A stretch of 64,000 bases of DNA from Molossus alvarezi (lineage: Eukaryota; Chordata; Mammalia; Chiroptera; Molossidae), in NCBI GenBank assembly GCA_037176705.1, contig CM073905.1:28738986-28802985 (forward strand), given 5' to 3'. How positions within the stretch are numbered: position 1 is the stretch's first letter; each line of letters opens with the position of its first letter. The translations under genes were made by a program, and so were the position numbers. This document shows positions 52,596 through 63,909 of the stretch, one piece after another. The notes beneath the pieces are model-generated. The model was given only the letters and a program-made list of their open reading frames with translations, made no database searches and was not told where the DNA came from.

Positions 52596-52644
52596 GGAAA
52601 TGTAAACGTGAAAAAGTGCCAAGGTAGGAGCCTACCCGAGCTCC

Positions 52645-52830
52645 TGAAGAACTCAGCACATAGGCTGCTAACCCAGCTCTGGGTCCTAACCCTGATCCCA
52701 CTATAGGACCTCAGTTTGCTCACCTGTAACATGGGAATCCCTCCCTCCTTGGTGAGGATTAAAAGCACAAATCCCGGGAAGCACTCTATAATGATAGTTG
52801 CCATCGTTATGATTCTTTTATTCCCTCCCT
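52645..52830 (+). repeat. MIR SINE
   Basis: Wording cctcagtttgctcacctg, catgggaatccctccc, tggtgaggattaaaagc. Confidence 0.55.
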
Positions 52831-53109
52831 GTCTCCAATGAACCTCAAGTCCAAGCTGCAGAGTCCACCTCGGGCTTCTTACTTCCATCTTAGCCCACCT
52901 TACACCCTCAGTTCTAAGCAATTGTAAAATGGGGTCTGGATGGCCCCGAGGTCTACTGACCTGAGGCAGAGGGCTGCGATGGCCCCGCCCAGCCCAGCCG
53001 TCAGGGACTCGTTCCGGCGCTGCGGGGTCAGCCTGCGGCCTGACTCCCTCCCTCCCTCTGCGGCCCCGCACGCAGTGACAGCCCGCGGGGCACACTCTGG
53101 GGAGAGCTC

Positions 53110-53205
53110 ACAATCGTCTGTGAGGTAGGCGGCGCGACAGAGGCAGAAAACTGAGGCTCACGGGGCCTGAGTAACTTGCCCACGTCCACGTAGCTAGGGA
53201 GTGAA
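53110..53205 (-). repeat. MIR-like fragment
   Basis: Reversed MIR wording gaaaactgaggctcacgg, gagtaacttgcccacg, within the SRSF9 CpG island. Confidence 0.5.
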
Positions 53206-53297
53206 TTGCCTTCCGGAACTGAACCCAATTAGCTGGACTCCACTACCTTCCTTTTGGCGCCCTGGGGCCCGCCAGCCCCCTAGGGGCCGCCGGCTTG

Positions 53298-53309
53298 CGC
53301 GCACGCGCA
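53298..53309 (+). promoter_or_regulatory. NRF1 site
   Basis: cgcgcacgcgca fits the NRF1 consensus YGCGCAYGCGCR at every position. Confidence 0.6.
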
Positions 53310-53378
53310 ACCTTCGCAGCCGCGTCCCCTTTAAGGGATTCCTTTTGCTTCCTCCGACCCCTTTGCTTCCGCTCGGCG

Positions 53379-53394
53379 TTCCCATAATGCTGTG
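53379..53394 (+). promoter_or_regulatory. ZNF143-like site
   Basis: ttcccataatgctgtg has the CCCATAATGC core, probably at or near the transcription start. Confidence 0.45.
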
Positions 53395-53503
53395 CGGCTG
53401 AGCGCCTCCGAGCCCGCGGGGACGCTGCGGGGGGACCCCGGCTAAGGAAGCGGCAGCAGCGGCGACGTGGGCTGCGGCGGGCCCGCGGCGTCGGGCGGTG
53501 CGG

Positions 53504-53691
53504 ATGTCGGGCTGGGCGGACGAGCGCGGCGGCGAGGGCGACGGGCGCATCTACGTGGGGAACCTTCCTACCGACGTGCGCGAGAAGGACCTGGAGGACT
53601 TGTTCTACAAGTACGGCCGTATCCGCGAGATCGAGCTCAAGAACCGGCAGGGCCTCGTGCCCTTTGCCTTCGTGCGCTTCGAGGATCCCCG
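53504..53691 (+). CDS. SRSF9: SRSF9 exon 1 (coding part)
   Basis: Encodes [20 protein letters not shown] to RFEDP plus two bases. Donor CCCCG|GTGAGG. Confidence 0.97.
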
Positions 53692-56600
53692 GTGAGGCCC
53701 CGCTCCGCCCGCCGGCCTGAGGCCCTGGGCCCCCGCCTTTCCCCTCCCCCTTCCAGGCCTTCCCTCCGCCCCTCCCAAAGCCTCCCCTCCCCCTTCCCAA
53801 GACCTCCCCTCCCCCCTCCGCGCAGACCCCTCACGGCGCCCCCGGGTGGAGGCTGTGGCCACCTCTCACCGTAAGCTCCGGGCAGTCCTTTGCGCCGTCG
53901 TCACTTCCTCTATTATTATTATTTTTTTTACTTTACTTTAAAACCCAAAAGCTGGGCCTTTGGAGGGCCCAAGTGCGCCTAAACCGGCCTCACGGATGGT
54001 ATAAATGGTTCTTCTCGCCCTCGCGGCTGGAGAGGCACCCCGAAGGGGAAGCGGCCCGAGGCTTGGGAACCTTGTCCCTTGAACCAGCCCGGGGAGGGCT
54101 CGGTGAGGAGCAGGAGTGACCAGTCGCCCTCCCTGCCCGCCGAACTCGCAGTTGAGGGGGACACAGACTGCGGAGCTGTGGATGCCTTTGGAGGTCTCAG
54201 TGATGGAACGAATCTCAGTCCGCGCGCGCCCGCCCCACGCGGCCCGGGCCTCGTCCTTGTAAAAGCATCAGGGACTTGGAAAAACTCCCAAAACAAATGG
54301 GGGGGGTCTCTGATTTCACCCTCCTTCTCTGATGAGGGAGGCACCACTAGATGCTGAGGGACCCAAGGATTTGGAAGTTCTGGATCCCTAAACCGGCTCG
54401 AAGGGGTCTTGGTGATTTTGCAAACATTTCCGGGCCAAGGGCCAGGGAAAGACTTAGGAACTTTAAAAACCGGGCTGGTGGTTCTTAGAGGCCACCTCCC
54501 TGTGCTGGTTACTGAGCTCAGGGTAAATAAGAGCTCTCACTCTCTTTTCCAGCGTTGTCTCGGAATGCTTTACCCAGTTTGTGCCCTGTAGGCTTCACTA
54601 TAAGGACTGACTGTAGGTGTCTTGGCCATCTGGTGTGGTGGTATGGGGCAAGGAGAGCATTTGAGGATGGGAAGGCAGGAAGCACCCTGAGGCTTTGATT
54701 GCCATTTGCCCCAAAAATGGAACTAGGCATTTTCACACCTAAACCAGAGAAGGTTGCACCTCTATTAACTAGTTCCTGTGTGGTTTTTGAGCAGTCCCTG
54801 TGCCCCGTACCATGCTGTGTATTATTTAGCATTTTCAACCCATGAGGTAGGTATTGTTAATCACATTTGACATTTGAGGAAACTGAGAATTTAGAGAATT
54901 GATAAAAGAATGTAGTCAGGGATCAAGGTAGGACTTGAACCCCCTCTTCTGCCCTTTTAGAATACAAACTTATTGCATAATATGCTACATCATCTCTTCC
55001 CTCAGTTCTTTAATAATAGAAAAGCTATCATTTGATATCACTACATGCAAGTTTCAAGCAAAGCACTGCACACATAGCACCTTATTTAATCCTAAGAGTA
55101 ACCTTGTGAGAAAACTTGACTACTTACCCAGAGACAGCTACCAGTAAAGAGCAGAAGAATGATTTGAATGCAAGTCAGTATGTATTCAAAGTGTGCTTTA
55201 AACCCTAGTTCTGCTTCTCTTCCACTGCATTATAAATAGACCCAGGGTTGCATTAGATGTAGACCTCCTTTTAATCCTCTGGCTAAAATCTTGATAAGTG
55301 ATTATGTGCCTATGACAACTGAGTGATGCTTTCATTAGTATATCCTCAGCTCTGCTTGTCCACTCAAGCAGAGGCCATTCTTTCTCCCATCCAATACTGG
55401 AGAGTCAACTTGGCATTCCTAGCTCTCCTAGAGCCCTAGGAAAGACTAAAAGTAACTTTCTTTTTTGGTGAGATTGTACCCAGATAGTGGTTTTGACAAC
55501 TTCTCCAAACCATGCTGAAAACATACGCTTATTATATTCCTCACAAAACACTAAATTTCATTTGTCCTTTGAGCCTTCTTTTTAAATGGATTTTTCTTGC
55601 TATAGACTTGATGGTACTAGGCCTTATTGAAGAATATTAAAGGACTAATGAATGTGTGGTATGCATTTTGAGAAACTGTCCACCAAGTTTAGAGAAACAC
55701 TTTTATTGGCATAATCAGTCATCTGTTAATTTATTCCTTCTTTTTATCTGAATTAGTCCTCCTATAAGTAATCTGTTTACCCACTCATTATCATTTCATA
55801 CCTAGAAAGACCCATGTGTGACATGTAAAGTTTAATTCCAATATCATGAAAGGTCTTCAAACCAAGGCAGTATTGCGGCAAGATCCTGTTTTTTGTTTTT
55901 GTTTTTGTTTTATTTTTTTCTCCCTCTAGGTTTTCCTTTGATACTCATACCCCTCACTGGGAGTCATTCAGCCTCCTGAACAGCACTAACACCAAACTCT
56001 TCTTTGCAGAGATGCTGAAGATGCAATTTATGGAAGGAATGGTTATGATTATGGCCAGTGTCGGCTTCGTGTGGAGTTCCCCAGAACTTATGGAGGTCGG
56101 GGTGGGTGGCCCCGTGGTGGGAGGAATGGACCTCCTACAAGAAGATCTGATTTCCGAGTTCTTGTTTCAGGTATGTTCCTTTCAGACTGAATGAGATGAT
56201 GCATGTAAGATACTTAGCACAGTCTGGCCTTCAAGAAATGTTAGCTGTTATTCTCCAGTGCATGGCATAGATGGAGCTTTCTTTTCCATAACCTATGCAC
56301 ATTGACAATCTGAAGTCCTGCCTGTCTTGCCAGTGAGGCAGGTATCTTGCAAATGAAATTGCACTGGTAGTGCAGCCTTGTTGGAACATAAACTTGGTTT
56401 CTTATAAAGGAGTGTTCTAGTGTTGAAAGGGAAGATGATGGCAAAACCCCTTGAGCTGGAATTCTGAAGATGTTTTCTTCTGGAATGTACTATGGTATTG
56501 GACTTCATAGAAAAGACATTCCAGCCCAGCCGGTGTGGCTCAGTGGTGGAGTATCGACCCATGCACCAAAAGGTTGCCAGTTCAATTCCTGGTCAGGGCA

Positions 56601-59600
56601 CATGCCCAGGTTGTGGGCCCAATCCCCAGTGGGAGGCATGCAGGAGGCAGCCAGTCAATGTTCTCTCTCATCGATGTTTCTATCTCCCTCTCCCTTCCTC
56701 TCTTTCTAAAATCAATAAAGAAAAAAAATATAAAAAAAAAAGAAAGAAAGAAAGAAAGGAGGGTTCTATTTCTCTTTTAACAAAAAAAAAGAAAAGACAT
56801 TCCAGAAACCAGATTTAAACAATTTACTCAGCCATGGATCCTAAAAAAGGGAAGGTTTTTTTGTTTGTTTGTTTTGATTTTTAGAGAAAGTGGAAGGGAG
56901 GAGGAGAGAGAAAGAGAGAAACATTTATGTAAGAGAGAGACATCAATTGGTTGCCTCCTGCCTGCACTGAGACATACGCAGGGGTTGAACCTGCAACCAG
57001 GTATGTGCCCATGACCAGAAATCAAACCCGAAACCCTCTGGTGCACGGTTCAGCGCTGTAACCACTACGTCACACTAGCCAGGGCAAAAGACCCGTTTTT
57101 TTGGTGGTTTTGGACTTATGTTAAAAAAAAAAGCAAGCCTGGTGTCTTATGGATTGTATTACAAAGTATAGAACAAAGTATGTAGTGTCAACAAATGATG
57201 AAAGCTCTGAGGTTTATGCATCTTTTGAAATACTAACACACTGGTAAAGACCTGGGGCTTTTGCACATTTCAGGGTGTTTAGGGCTATGGTGGAGTGAAA
57301 TGTCTTGAGGAGCCTGGAACCTTTTCAATGTGAATATCACAGCTGACTCCTATGGGTCCTTAAGAGTGATACTGTCAGTATCTGCCTATCTTGTGTCCCT
57401 TCGTAATTTTTTTTAACCCCAGGACTCTCCTGCCTCCTTCAAGACGTCATACTTATCTTTTTTTCTCTCCATGCTGCTCTGAAATCCTGCTTAGAAAACT
57501 GTTAGGAAATGGCTGCAGTCCTGAGCTGTGAGCGGTAAACACAGCCTTTGAGAGCAGGAGCACATTTCCCTTTCATGACATCAGGTAGGGTTGTATGACT
57601 CCCGACTAGATTTAGCCTCTGAGTCTTACCTTTTCCTCCACTCTATTGAAGAGTATTGGTGATTTTTAAAGAGGTACTTTGTCTAGTTTGTCAGTTAATT
57701 GCACCTGTAAAAAAATCCTTTAGAGTTTTGTTGTGTTATCTTCTGCTACGCTTTATTTCATTGGATGGCTTCAGATTCCCATGTCCTGGGAACCCAGTCA
57801 GGCAAGAAATCATTGGTACTGATAAACTTCGTGTGGAATAAAAAACTCAAATTATTGGGAGTTTGGTATTATGAAGGACAATGAAAGAGGGGCTATGAAT
57901 TCTCAAGAGATACTAAACCTATAACGAGATGGATTTTTTGCCATGTTGGGGGAAGCTTGTTCTGGAAGATTAGCCTAGGAATAGCTTCTTAAGGTGGTTT
58001 ACCACACATACTTTAGTGTTCTTCTCTGGTTTCGTGTCCCTTACAAAGATTTGTGATTTGGGGACCCTCAGGATTTAAAAGCAGTGATTGTTGGAGAAGG
58101 GATCATAGGTATGGCCCTGGCTGTTAACAGGGCTGAAGGATGTGGCTTCTTCTTTTATGTTCTCCATTCCTAGGACTTCCTCCCTCAGGAAGCTGGCAGG
58201 ACCTGAAGGATCACATGAGAGAAGCTGGAGATGTCTGTTACGCAGATGTGCAGAAGGATGGAATGGGGATGGTTGAGTATCTCAGAAAAGAAGACATGGA
58301 ATATGCCCTGCGTAAACTGGATGACACCAAATTCCGCTCTCATGAGGTGGGTCCCCACCTTCTGTTGAGGACCTTATACCCAGTCCACTCCACCTGAAGC
58401 TGACCTAGCAGAAGTAGCAACAGGCCATGCATTTGCCATTTGATGACCTCACAGTACCATTAAAGATCTATCTTAAGTGGACAAAGCCAAGGAACTCATC
58501 ATGCCTAAGCCCTGCAGGGTCATAACAGAGAGGAGTCTGCAGTCATAGTATTTTTAACCTGGAGAGAATACTGGTGCAGTCTGTCATAATGTGGTGAGCT
58601 ATTGTGATAACATCCCTTTCATAACTGGCTTAATCTACAATGTCTGTGAACCTAAATATTATGGCTGTCCCTTCTTTGGGTCTAGTCTGAGCTCTGCCAG
58701 CCAACCTCATCATCTCAGCCCTTCTAGGTACTGCTATTGGGGCTAAGTTGTCACTTCACTTTTCTTTCCCAAAGTAATACAGGATCCTTTTTGAAACCTG
58801 AGCCACCTTGTTATTTTCTTGTGGTTGATCATCTCACCCTTGAGGCTTAGTTCTCAATGTCCTCCTTGGATGTCCTTCCTTTCAAGAAGGCAGCTACTGC
58901 TTTGGATATCCTAGTCTGATTTGGAGTGACTATACCTTTGATACCATTGAGACCATATACTAGACTACCAATTGGATGATGTTGTTGTTTCTGATTATCC
59001 TGTCTGACTTGCTATGGGGTTTAGGGATGTCTGGGGACATGAATATCTAGGCCCATTTTTTTTCTTCTAAGGATTCATATAATTCCCTAATTTTATGGCT
59101 TGGAGGCTGTATGGTTTAACAATGCTTTTGCTCAGAGTAATCCCTAGGACTTGAATTTGGAGCAGAAACAAAATGGCACCTAGTTAGATACACTGCAAAG
59201 CAGAGTCTGAGGGTAAATCCAATTACTGACTTCACTAGGGAAACAGCATCTGGCTTTTTTCACTTCAGCATCTTTAGATCTGAGAATGCTGGCTGATGGC
59301 AAAAGGCTTAGAAAAAGGCTAGCCTGAACGTGACTCTTGCTGCTTGTTGAGCTACACTCAACCCTGGTTCCTCATATGCAAAATCGTCACAATAGCACAC
59401 TGTCTTATAAGACTTGCTATGAAGCTAAATTATGAAAATAACTAAAGCATCTAGCCCAGGTCCTGACACCTGAGAGATGCTGAATACAGGTTAGCTCCTT
59501 TGATAGGTGCCCTTCGAAAGATGCATACGAGGAGGCGGGATTGAACTATACAGGGTAGGACAAAAGTAGGTTTACAATTGTGAGTATGTGAAAGTTTATT

Positions 59601-60144
59601 TTTGTATTATTAATTACTGTGTTTTCCATACCAACAACTGTAACCCTCTACTTTTGCCCCGCCCTATATATAAAAAACTCTGAGATCCTTTCCAGTTCTT
59701 AGATTCTAGGGGTTAGTGGCAGTTATTAAGATTTGTTAACAGTAGTGGCTAGTATTTGAGCATTTACCATATATTAAGTTGCCATTTATTATTTGTGTCA
59801 CCTTGGGCAGATGATACCATTCTTGATATGGGCTAGTAAGAATACCTACCTCATAGAATTGTGAGGGTTTGAAAAGATAACATTGTGCCAGGCAAATAGT
59901 TAGTGCTCAATACTTAACCATTATTGGTAGGCAGCTATGCCAGATGTTGGTAGGCTTTATTCTTCTGGGTCTCATTTTACCCTTATTGTTTGAATTTCAG
60001 GGTGAAACTTCTTACATCCGAGTCTATCCGGAGAGAAGCACCAGCTATGGCTACTCACGGTCTCGGTCTGGGTCAAGAGGCCGTGACTCTCCATACCAAA
60101 GCAGGGGTTCCCCACACTACTTCTCTCCTTTCAGGCCCTACTGA
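53504..60144 (+). CDS. SRSF9: SRSF9, serine/arginine-rich splicing factor 9 (4 exons)
   Basis: SRSF9 (SRp30c) is a nuclear SR protein of the SRSF1 type that binds exonic RNA and steers splice-site choice. Joined exons give 666 nt, 221 residues plus stop, the human length. RRM1 covers about residues 14-90, with RNP2 IYVGNL (16-21) and RNP1 around [10 protein letters not shown] Gly/Arg linker ([20 protein letters not shown]) follows. The pseudo-RRM covers about 110-190 with the diagnostic heptapeptide SWQDLKD. A short RS tail ends [11 protein letters not shown]. Two apparent changes from human are KNRQG for KNRHG and DGMGMV for DGVGMV, neither disabling. All splice sites are GT-AG. The start matches the family; its -3 base is C, a weak context. 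Confidence 0.97.
53872..54810 (+). other. SRSF9: SRSF9 intron 1, 5' part
   Basis: GC-rich at first, then ordinary unique sequence. No VES SINE. A 92-codon ORF at 54079-54357 has no known domain. Confidence 0.5.
54815..54945 (-). repeat. MIR-like fragment
   Basis: Reversed MIR wording aacccatgaggtaggtatt and catttgaggaaactgag. Confidence 0.5.
55040..55190 (-). repeat. MIR-like fragment
   Basis: Reversed wording agcaccttatttaatcct and cttacccagagacagctac. Confidence 0.45.
56010..56170 (+). CDS. SRSF9: SRSF9 exon 2
   Basis: Encodes (R)[20 protein letters not shown] to SDFRVLVS plus one base. Acceptor tttgcag|AG, donor TTCAG|GTATGT. Confidence 0.97.
56525..56789 (+). repeat. VES-B SINE with GAAA tail
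   Basis: Plus copy with exact 16-bp TSD agaaaagacattccag at 56509-56524 and 56790-56805. The tail includes a gaaa repeat and about 35 further bases. Confidence 0.92.
56860..57085 (-). repeat. VES SINE, older subtype
   Basis: Minus copy, tgatttttagagaaagtgg to cgtcacactagccaggg. Confidence 0.8.
57090..58170 (+). other. SRSF9: SRSF9 intron 2, 3' part
   Basis: No repeat or other exon recognised. Confidence 0.5.
58174..58346 (+). CDS. SRSF9: SRSF9 exon 3
   Basis: Encodes (G)[18 protein letters not shown] to DDTKFRSHE. Acceptor attcctag|GA, donor ATGAG|GTGGGT; ends in phase 0. Holds the SWQDLKD motif. Confidence 0.97.
59380..59490 (+). repeat. MIR-like fragment
   Basis: Wording cctcatatgcaaaatcgtc, gctatgaagctaaatt, gcatctagcccaggtcc. 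Confidence 0.45.
59549..59668 (+). mobile_element. Mariner-type miniature inverted-repeat element
   Basis: A 120-bp element in SRSF9 intron 3. Its ends are imperfect inverted repeats, tacagggtaggacaaaagta and the reverse of cttttgccccgccctata, with ta on both sides as mariners leave. No transposase. A closely similar bat family is known to me from memory. Confidence 0.72.
59810..59940 (+). repeat. MIR SINE
   Basis: Wording gtgtcaccttgggcagatg, acctacctcatagaattg, caggcaaatagttagtgctc. Confidence 0.6.
60001..60144 (+). CDS. SRSF9: SRSF9 exon 4 (coding part)
   Basis: Encodes [20 protein letters not shown] to YFSPFRPY, stop TGA at 60142-60144. Acceptor atttcag|GG. Carries the RS tail. Confidence 0.97.
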   Translation, partial: GETSYIRVYPERSTSYGYSRSRSGSRGRDSPYQSRGSPHYFSPFRPY

Positions 60145-60535
60145 AACAGGTGATGGGAATTTTTTCTTTATTTTTTAGGCAAACTGAGCTGCTTTGTGCT
60201 CAGAATTTACATTCCAGATTGATGATTTAGTGTCTTAGGAAATTTTTTTAAATTTTTTTTAAGGAAATAAAATCACATAATTTCTACCAGGGCCATATTA
60301 GCAGTGAAGCATTTTCAACTGCAGAAGTTGTGGTTTTGGTTCAGAAACAAGTTGTATATTTTTCACCCCTGATTAAGGGGGGAAAAATCAGTGCTGTGTC
60401 TTTGTGGGTTGCTCTGCTATGGAGATCAGCAGTTACTATGACTGAGTGGACCCATTCTGTTTAGAAATATATTTTAAACGTTTCATAATTGACATGTGTG
60501 GTTGTCCTTGATTAAATTCATAGATTTCACCAAAC
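60145..60535 (+). terminator. SRSF9: SRSF9 3' UTR with two poly(A) signal candidates
   Basis: AATAAA at 60266-60271 and ATTAAA at 60511-60516. Which is used cannot be told from sequence; both may be. Confidence 0.55.
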
Positions 60536-60954
60536 AGGCACACTGATAAAAAACTTTTAAAAATCACTGTGTTGTGACAGCTTGCACTCAGTTGGTAAGG
60601 AGTAGGGGTGGATAAGGTTATTTAGGGTAAAGCTAGTTGCTCTGATGGTGGTTTAAGAACTTCCATCCCAACGGCAAGTTCAGGGTTCTCCTATAGCTCA
60701 AAACCAAGCTTGTAAATTTTTTTTTTTTTAAGTGAGCATTGTAGATAGGGGAAAGGAATGGGATAAGACAGACTTTTATAAATGGGCATCATCATCAAGA
60801 TCATTGGGAAACTCTTAGCCAAAACCAACTTTGGCAGTTTGATTAGGGGGAAAAAAAGATCTCTGAGTTCTGGTTCTATACTTTTACTTCTAAATCTAAT
60901 TTATCCTTGCTATCTGAGCTTTTTGTATTTTTTATTTCTCAATTACAATTTACT

Positions 60955-61250
60955 TTTGGTATTATTTTTATTGGTTTTGAGTGTACAGCATAGTGGTTAG
61001 ACAGTCATATATTTTACAAAGTGTTACACCCAAACCCCCGATATTTCCAGTACATACCTGGCGCCATACACAGTTATGGCGATATTAATTTACTGTGGTG
61101 TACTTTACATCCCCATGACTGTTCTGTAACTACCAACTAGTACTTCTCAGCCTCTTTACCTTCTTCACTTAGTTCCCCAACCCTTGTCCCCTCTGGCAAC
61201 CACCAGTCCACTCTCTGTATCTATGGAGCTATGTGAGCTTTAAAAACAAA
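60955..61250 (-). repeat. L1-like LINE end, antisense
   Basis: Wording ttggttttgagtgtacagc, gtggttagacagtcatata and ctggcaaccaccagtcc is typical of old L1 3' ends read in reverse. Confidence 0.5.
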
Positions 61251-61354
61251 CAAAAAATCTGGAAAACAAAACCCCCACCATCTTGGATTCTGCTTAATTC
61301 AATAATCATAGGGTCTGACTATGTCCCAGGCCTGGGGCTATATTAAAAAACAAA

Positions 61355-61560
61355 ACAAAAACAAAACACTTTATTGAAGTATGATTGACATGTATAAAAT
61401 ATATTTAATGTGTATAATGAGTTTGGGGTTAAGTATATATCCATGAAACTACCACCATCAAGGCTATGAACATATCCATCCCACATGTGGTAAGACCATT
61501 TAACATAAGATCTACCCTCTCTGCAAATTTTTAATATACAATAAGTATTGTTAGCTATCT
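61355..61560 (-). repeat. L1-like LINE end, antisense
   Basis: Wording tttattgaagtatgattgac and gaaactaccaccatcaagg. Confidence 0.5.
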
Positions 61561-61567
61561 CAGAACT

Positions 61568-61788
61568 TTTTTCTCACCTGAGGACTGATTTTTAGAGCGG
61601 AAGGGAAGGAGTTGGGGAGGGGCATTGATGTGAGAGACACACACATTAACTGGCCACCTCCTGTCCCATCCCAACAAGGGTCAGGGATGAAACCTGCAAC
61701 CCAGGTATGTGCCCTTGACTGGGATTTGAATTTGTGACCCTTTGGTCTACAGGCTGACGCTTTAACCACTGAGCCAAACTGGTCAGGG
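61568..61788 (-). repeat. VES SINE, older subtype
   Basis: Minus copy, tctcacctgaggactgat to gccaaactggtcagggc. Confidence 0.85.
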
Positions 61789-62312
61789 CTCAGGGATATT
61801 TTTATAAGTTCTTTTCAGAAAGAGAAACTGTAGGTGTGGCTAATATCCCTTTTATATATACTCACTTTGTGAGATGGTGGCTGGTTCTAGGTCAGGAGTT
61901 CCAAAGCTATAGTCTACTTTGAGCACCCTTCAGACCTTAGCATAAAGTAAGCCCTCTGTTCGGAACAGAGTAGGTACCCAGGAACAAATTCAAATGTGTT
62001 TGGTAAGGATAAAATGTTGTTCAGGTCGATGGGAACAGCAACTAAAAAGAACAACTCAGGTTGTTACACGGTGATCAGATGCAATGTCTAGTTACATAAA
62101 TAGAAAAATTCACTGAAGTGCAGTTGGGTAGACAGTCTTTGGGGGAGGAGATAAAGGGGATAATGTCTTCCAAACTGAACATTTCCTTGGAAGCTGACAA
62201 TACCTGTACTTCCATTAGCATCAGGAACACATTGCCATGTTTTTGCTAGATCTTTCCCAATTCTGTCTTCAAAAAAGTTAGTTACTAAAAAACAAACAAA
62301 CAAAGAAAAAAC

Positions 62313-62404
62313 CTGCCCTGGCCGGTTTGGCTCAGCAGTTGGAGCATTGGCCTTCAGACCAGAGTCCCGGGCACTAGTGGGTAGGGGCACATATCAAAAA
62401 AAAA
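62313..62404 (+). repeat. VES-C SINE
   Basis: Head-only plus copy, gccctggccggtttggctc to ggggcacatatcaaaaa. Confidence 0.88.
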
Positions 62405-62409
62405 AATCC

Positions 62410-63315
62410 ATCCAGTTTTTTTCAGGTTACTGAGGGAAGTGGGAACTTTAGTGTTCATAATAAAATACTATCATGCTTCCATGTGTTCACAGGGTACTCC
62501 TTCCCAGAATAGCTACTCAGTTCGGTGAGAAGGGCTCTTGTTCATCCAGTTTTGGCAAAGAGATATTACCTGTTTGAAAACAATAATAAAAATGAATGTT
62601 ATAGCCGAACCTGCGTCCCAGCTGGCTCTCCTGAGCTAACTTATCAATTGGTTTGTCATGGAAAATAAGCAAAGAAAGTAAATGTAACTACTATCCTGTT
62701 TTTCTAACTAATGAGTATCTGAAAGAATTAGTTATAAGTGAGGCCTTACTAATGCACTTTTCAATAAGGAGCAGAGACAGGTTAATTAGCCATCTTATAT
62801 GCATATAGGAGTGGAAGGAAGACTATGCCTGTAAACTCACTTTGTCCCAAGAAGCAAAGTGTGACACAAGGTTCTGTTTAAAAATAGCATGTGATCAATG
62901 GATATTTCTGCTGAAACTGACAACTATCAGGCTCTGAGATAGATTAGTAAATATTTCTCTCCACAATTAACTGAGGTGGTTTAGTGAATCAGAGACATGG
63001 TTTAGACTGGTTGGTCTTGATCACAGAAGTAACCTTGAGCTGGAGGGCTGATGTTTGTCTCGACACTGCTCAGAAAGGTTCTCTGCTGAGGGGATCTCCT
63101 GAACTTGAAGTTGGCATTGGGAAGCTATCTACCTGAGTGTTAGGCTAGTCCCATCCCCAAATACCTAGAGGTGTGCAGAAGCTCTGAGGACCTATTTATC
63201 TGCAAAGGAGATAAAAACAACTCAACCCACCCAAGGTTCTGGATTTATTTTTGGCCCAAAGTTATTTTAAAACTTCCACTTAAAATAGTTACAGTAAGGT
63301 TTAAAGATGCAAATC
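62410..63315. other. Downstream of SRSF9, no gene seen
   Basis: Nothing recognised in this stretch. Confidence 0.4.
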
Positions 63316-63321
63316 TTTATA

Positions 63322-63420
63322 CCAGGGGTTGCAAACTGATGGCTCGAAGGCTGCATCTGGCTTGCAGGTATGTTTTATTTGCATGGTCTTTTATTCTTTT
63401 AAATTTTGAATTAGTTGCCT
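63322..63420 (+). mobile_element. Possible hAT-type DNA element fragment
   Basis: Starts ccaggggttgcaaactgatg with ctcgaaggctgcatctgg, wording common at the ends of nonautonomous hAT elements. Right end not found. Confidence 0.3.
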
Positions 63421-63595
63421 GTATTTAAAATTTGGGAAGTATCACACACAATGCCAGGTTCTCTGGGAAAATGGGCTCACATTCCTGCCTGGCAGTGAAT
63501 GAGAAGCAGCAAATGCCAGTTGCCCCTTTAGGCAGAGTTTGAGCTCCAGATTTGCTACTATACACGTTTCTCCCACCCTAATTCCATTTTGTTTT

Positions 63596-63808
63596 TTAAA
63601 AATCCTTACCTAAAGATAAGTTTACTGATTTGAGAGAGTGAGAAACATCAATGTACAAGAGAAACATTGATCAGTTGCCTCCCTTAAGTGTCCTGACCGG
63701 GGAACAAACCCACAACCTAGGTATGTTGCCCTGACTGGGAATTGAACCTGCGACCTTTTTTGGTGTACAGGACGATGCTCCAACCAACTCAGCCACCCAA
63801 CCAGGGCT
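63596..63808 (-). repeat. VES SINE, older subtype
   Basis: Minus copy, aatccttacctaaagataag to cagccacccaaccagggc. Confidence 0.8.
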
Positions 63809-63909
63809 ATTTTGCTCATTCTTGTTATCCACTGGCTCCTAGAGATGAGCATGACCCTCAGACTCTACTGCTACATTAATGCAACACCTATATGCACTTT
63901 ACACTTTTT

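Larger units (their letters stand above)
52930..53870 (+). promoter_or_regulatory. SRSF9: SRSF9 CpG-island promoter and 5' UTR
   Basis: CpG-dense block around exon 1. It holds a perfect NRF1 consensus and a ZNF143-like core upstream of exon 1 and no TATA box. Start of transcription is probably near 53400. In human a long DYNLL1 isoform starts head-to-head here, so a minus-strand DYNLL1 first exon is possible but not shown. Confidence 0.65.

Noticed and set aside
58975..59020. A C/D-box snoRNA suggested by gatgatgttg and nearby ctga
   Set aside because: Box spacing and terminal stem do not fit; the motifs are too short to support a call.
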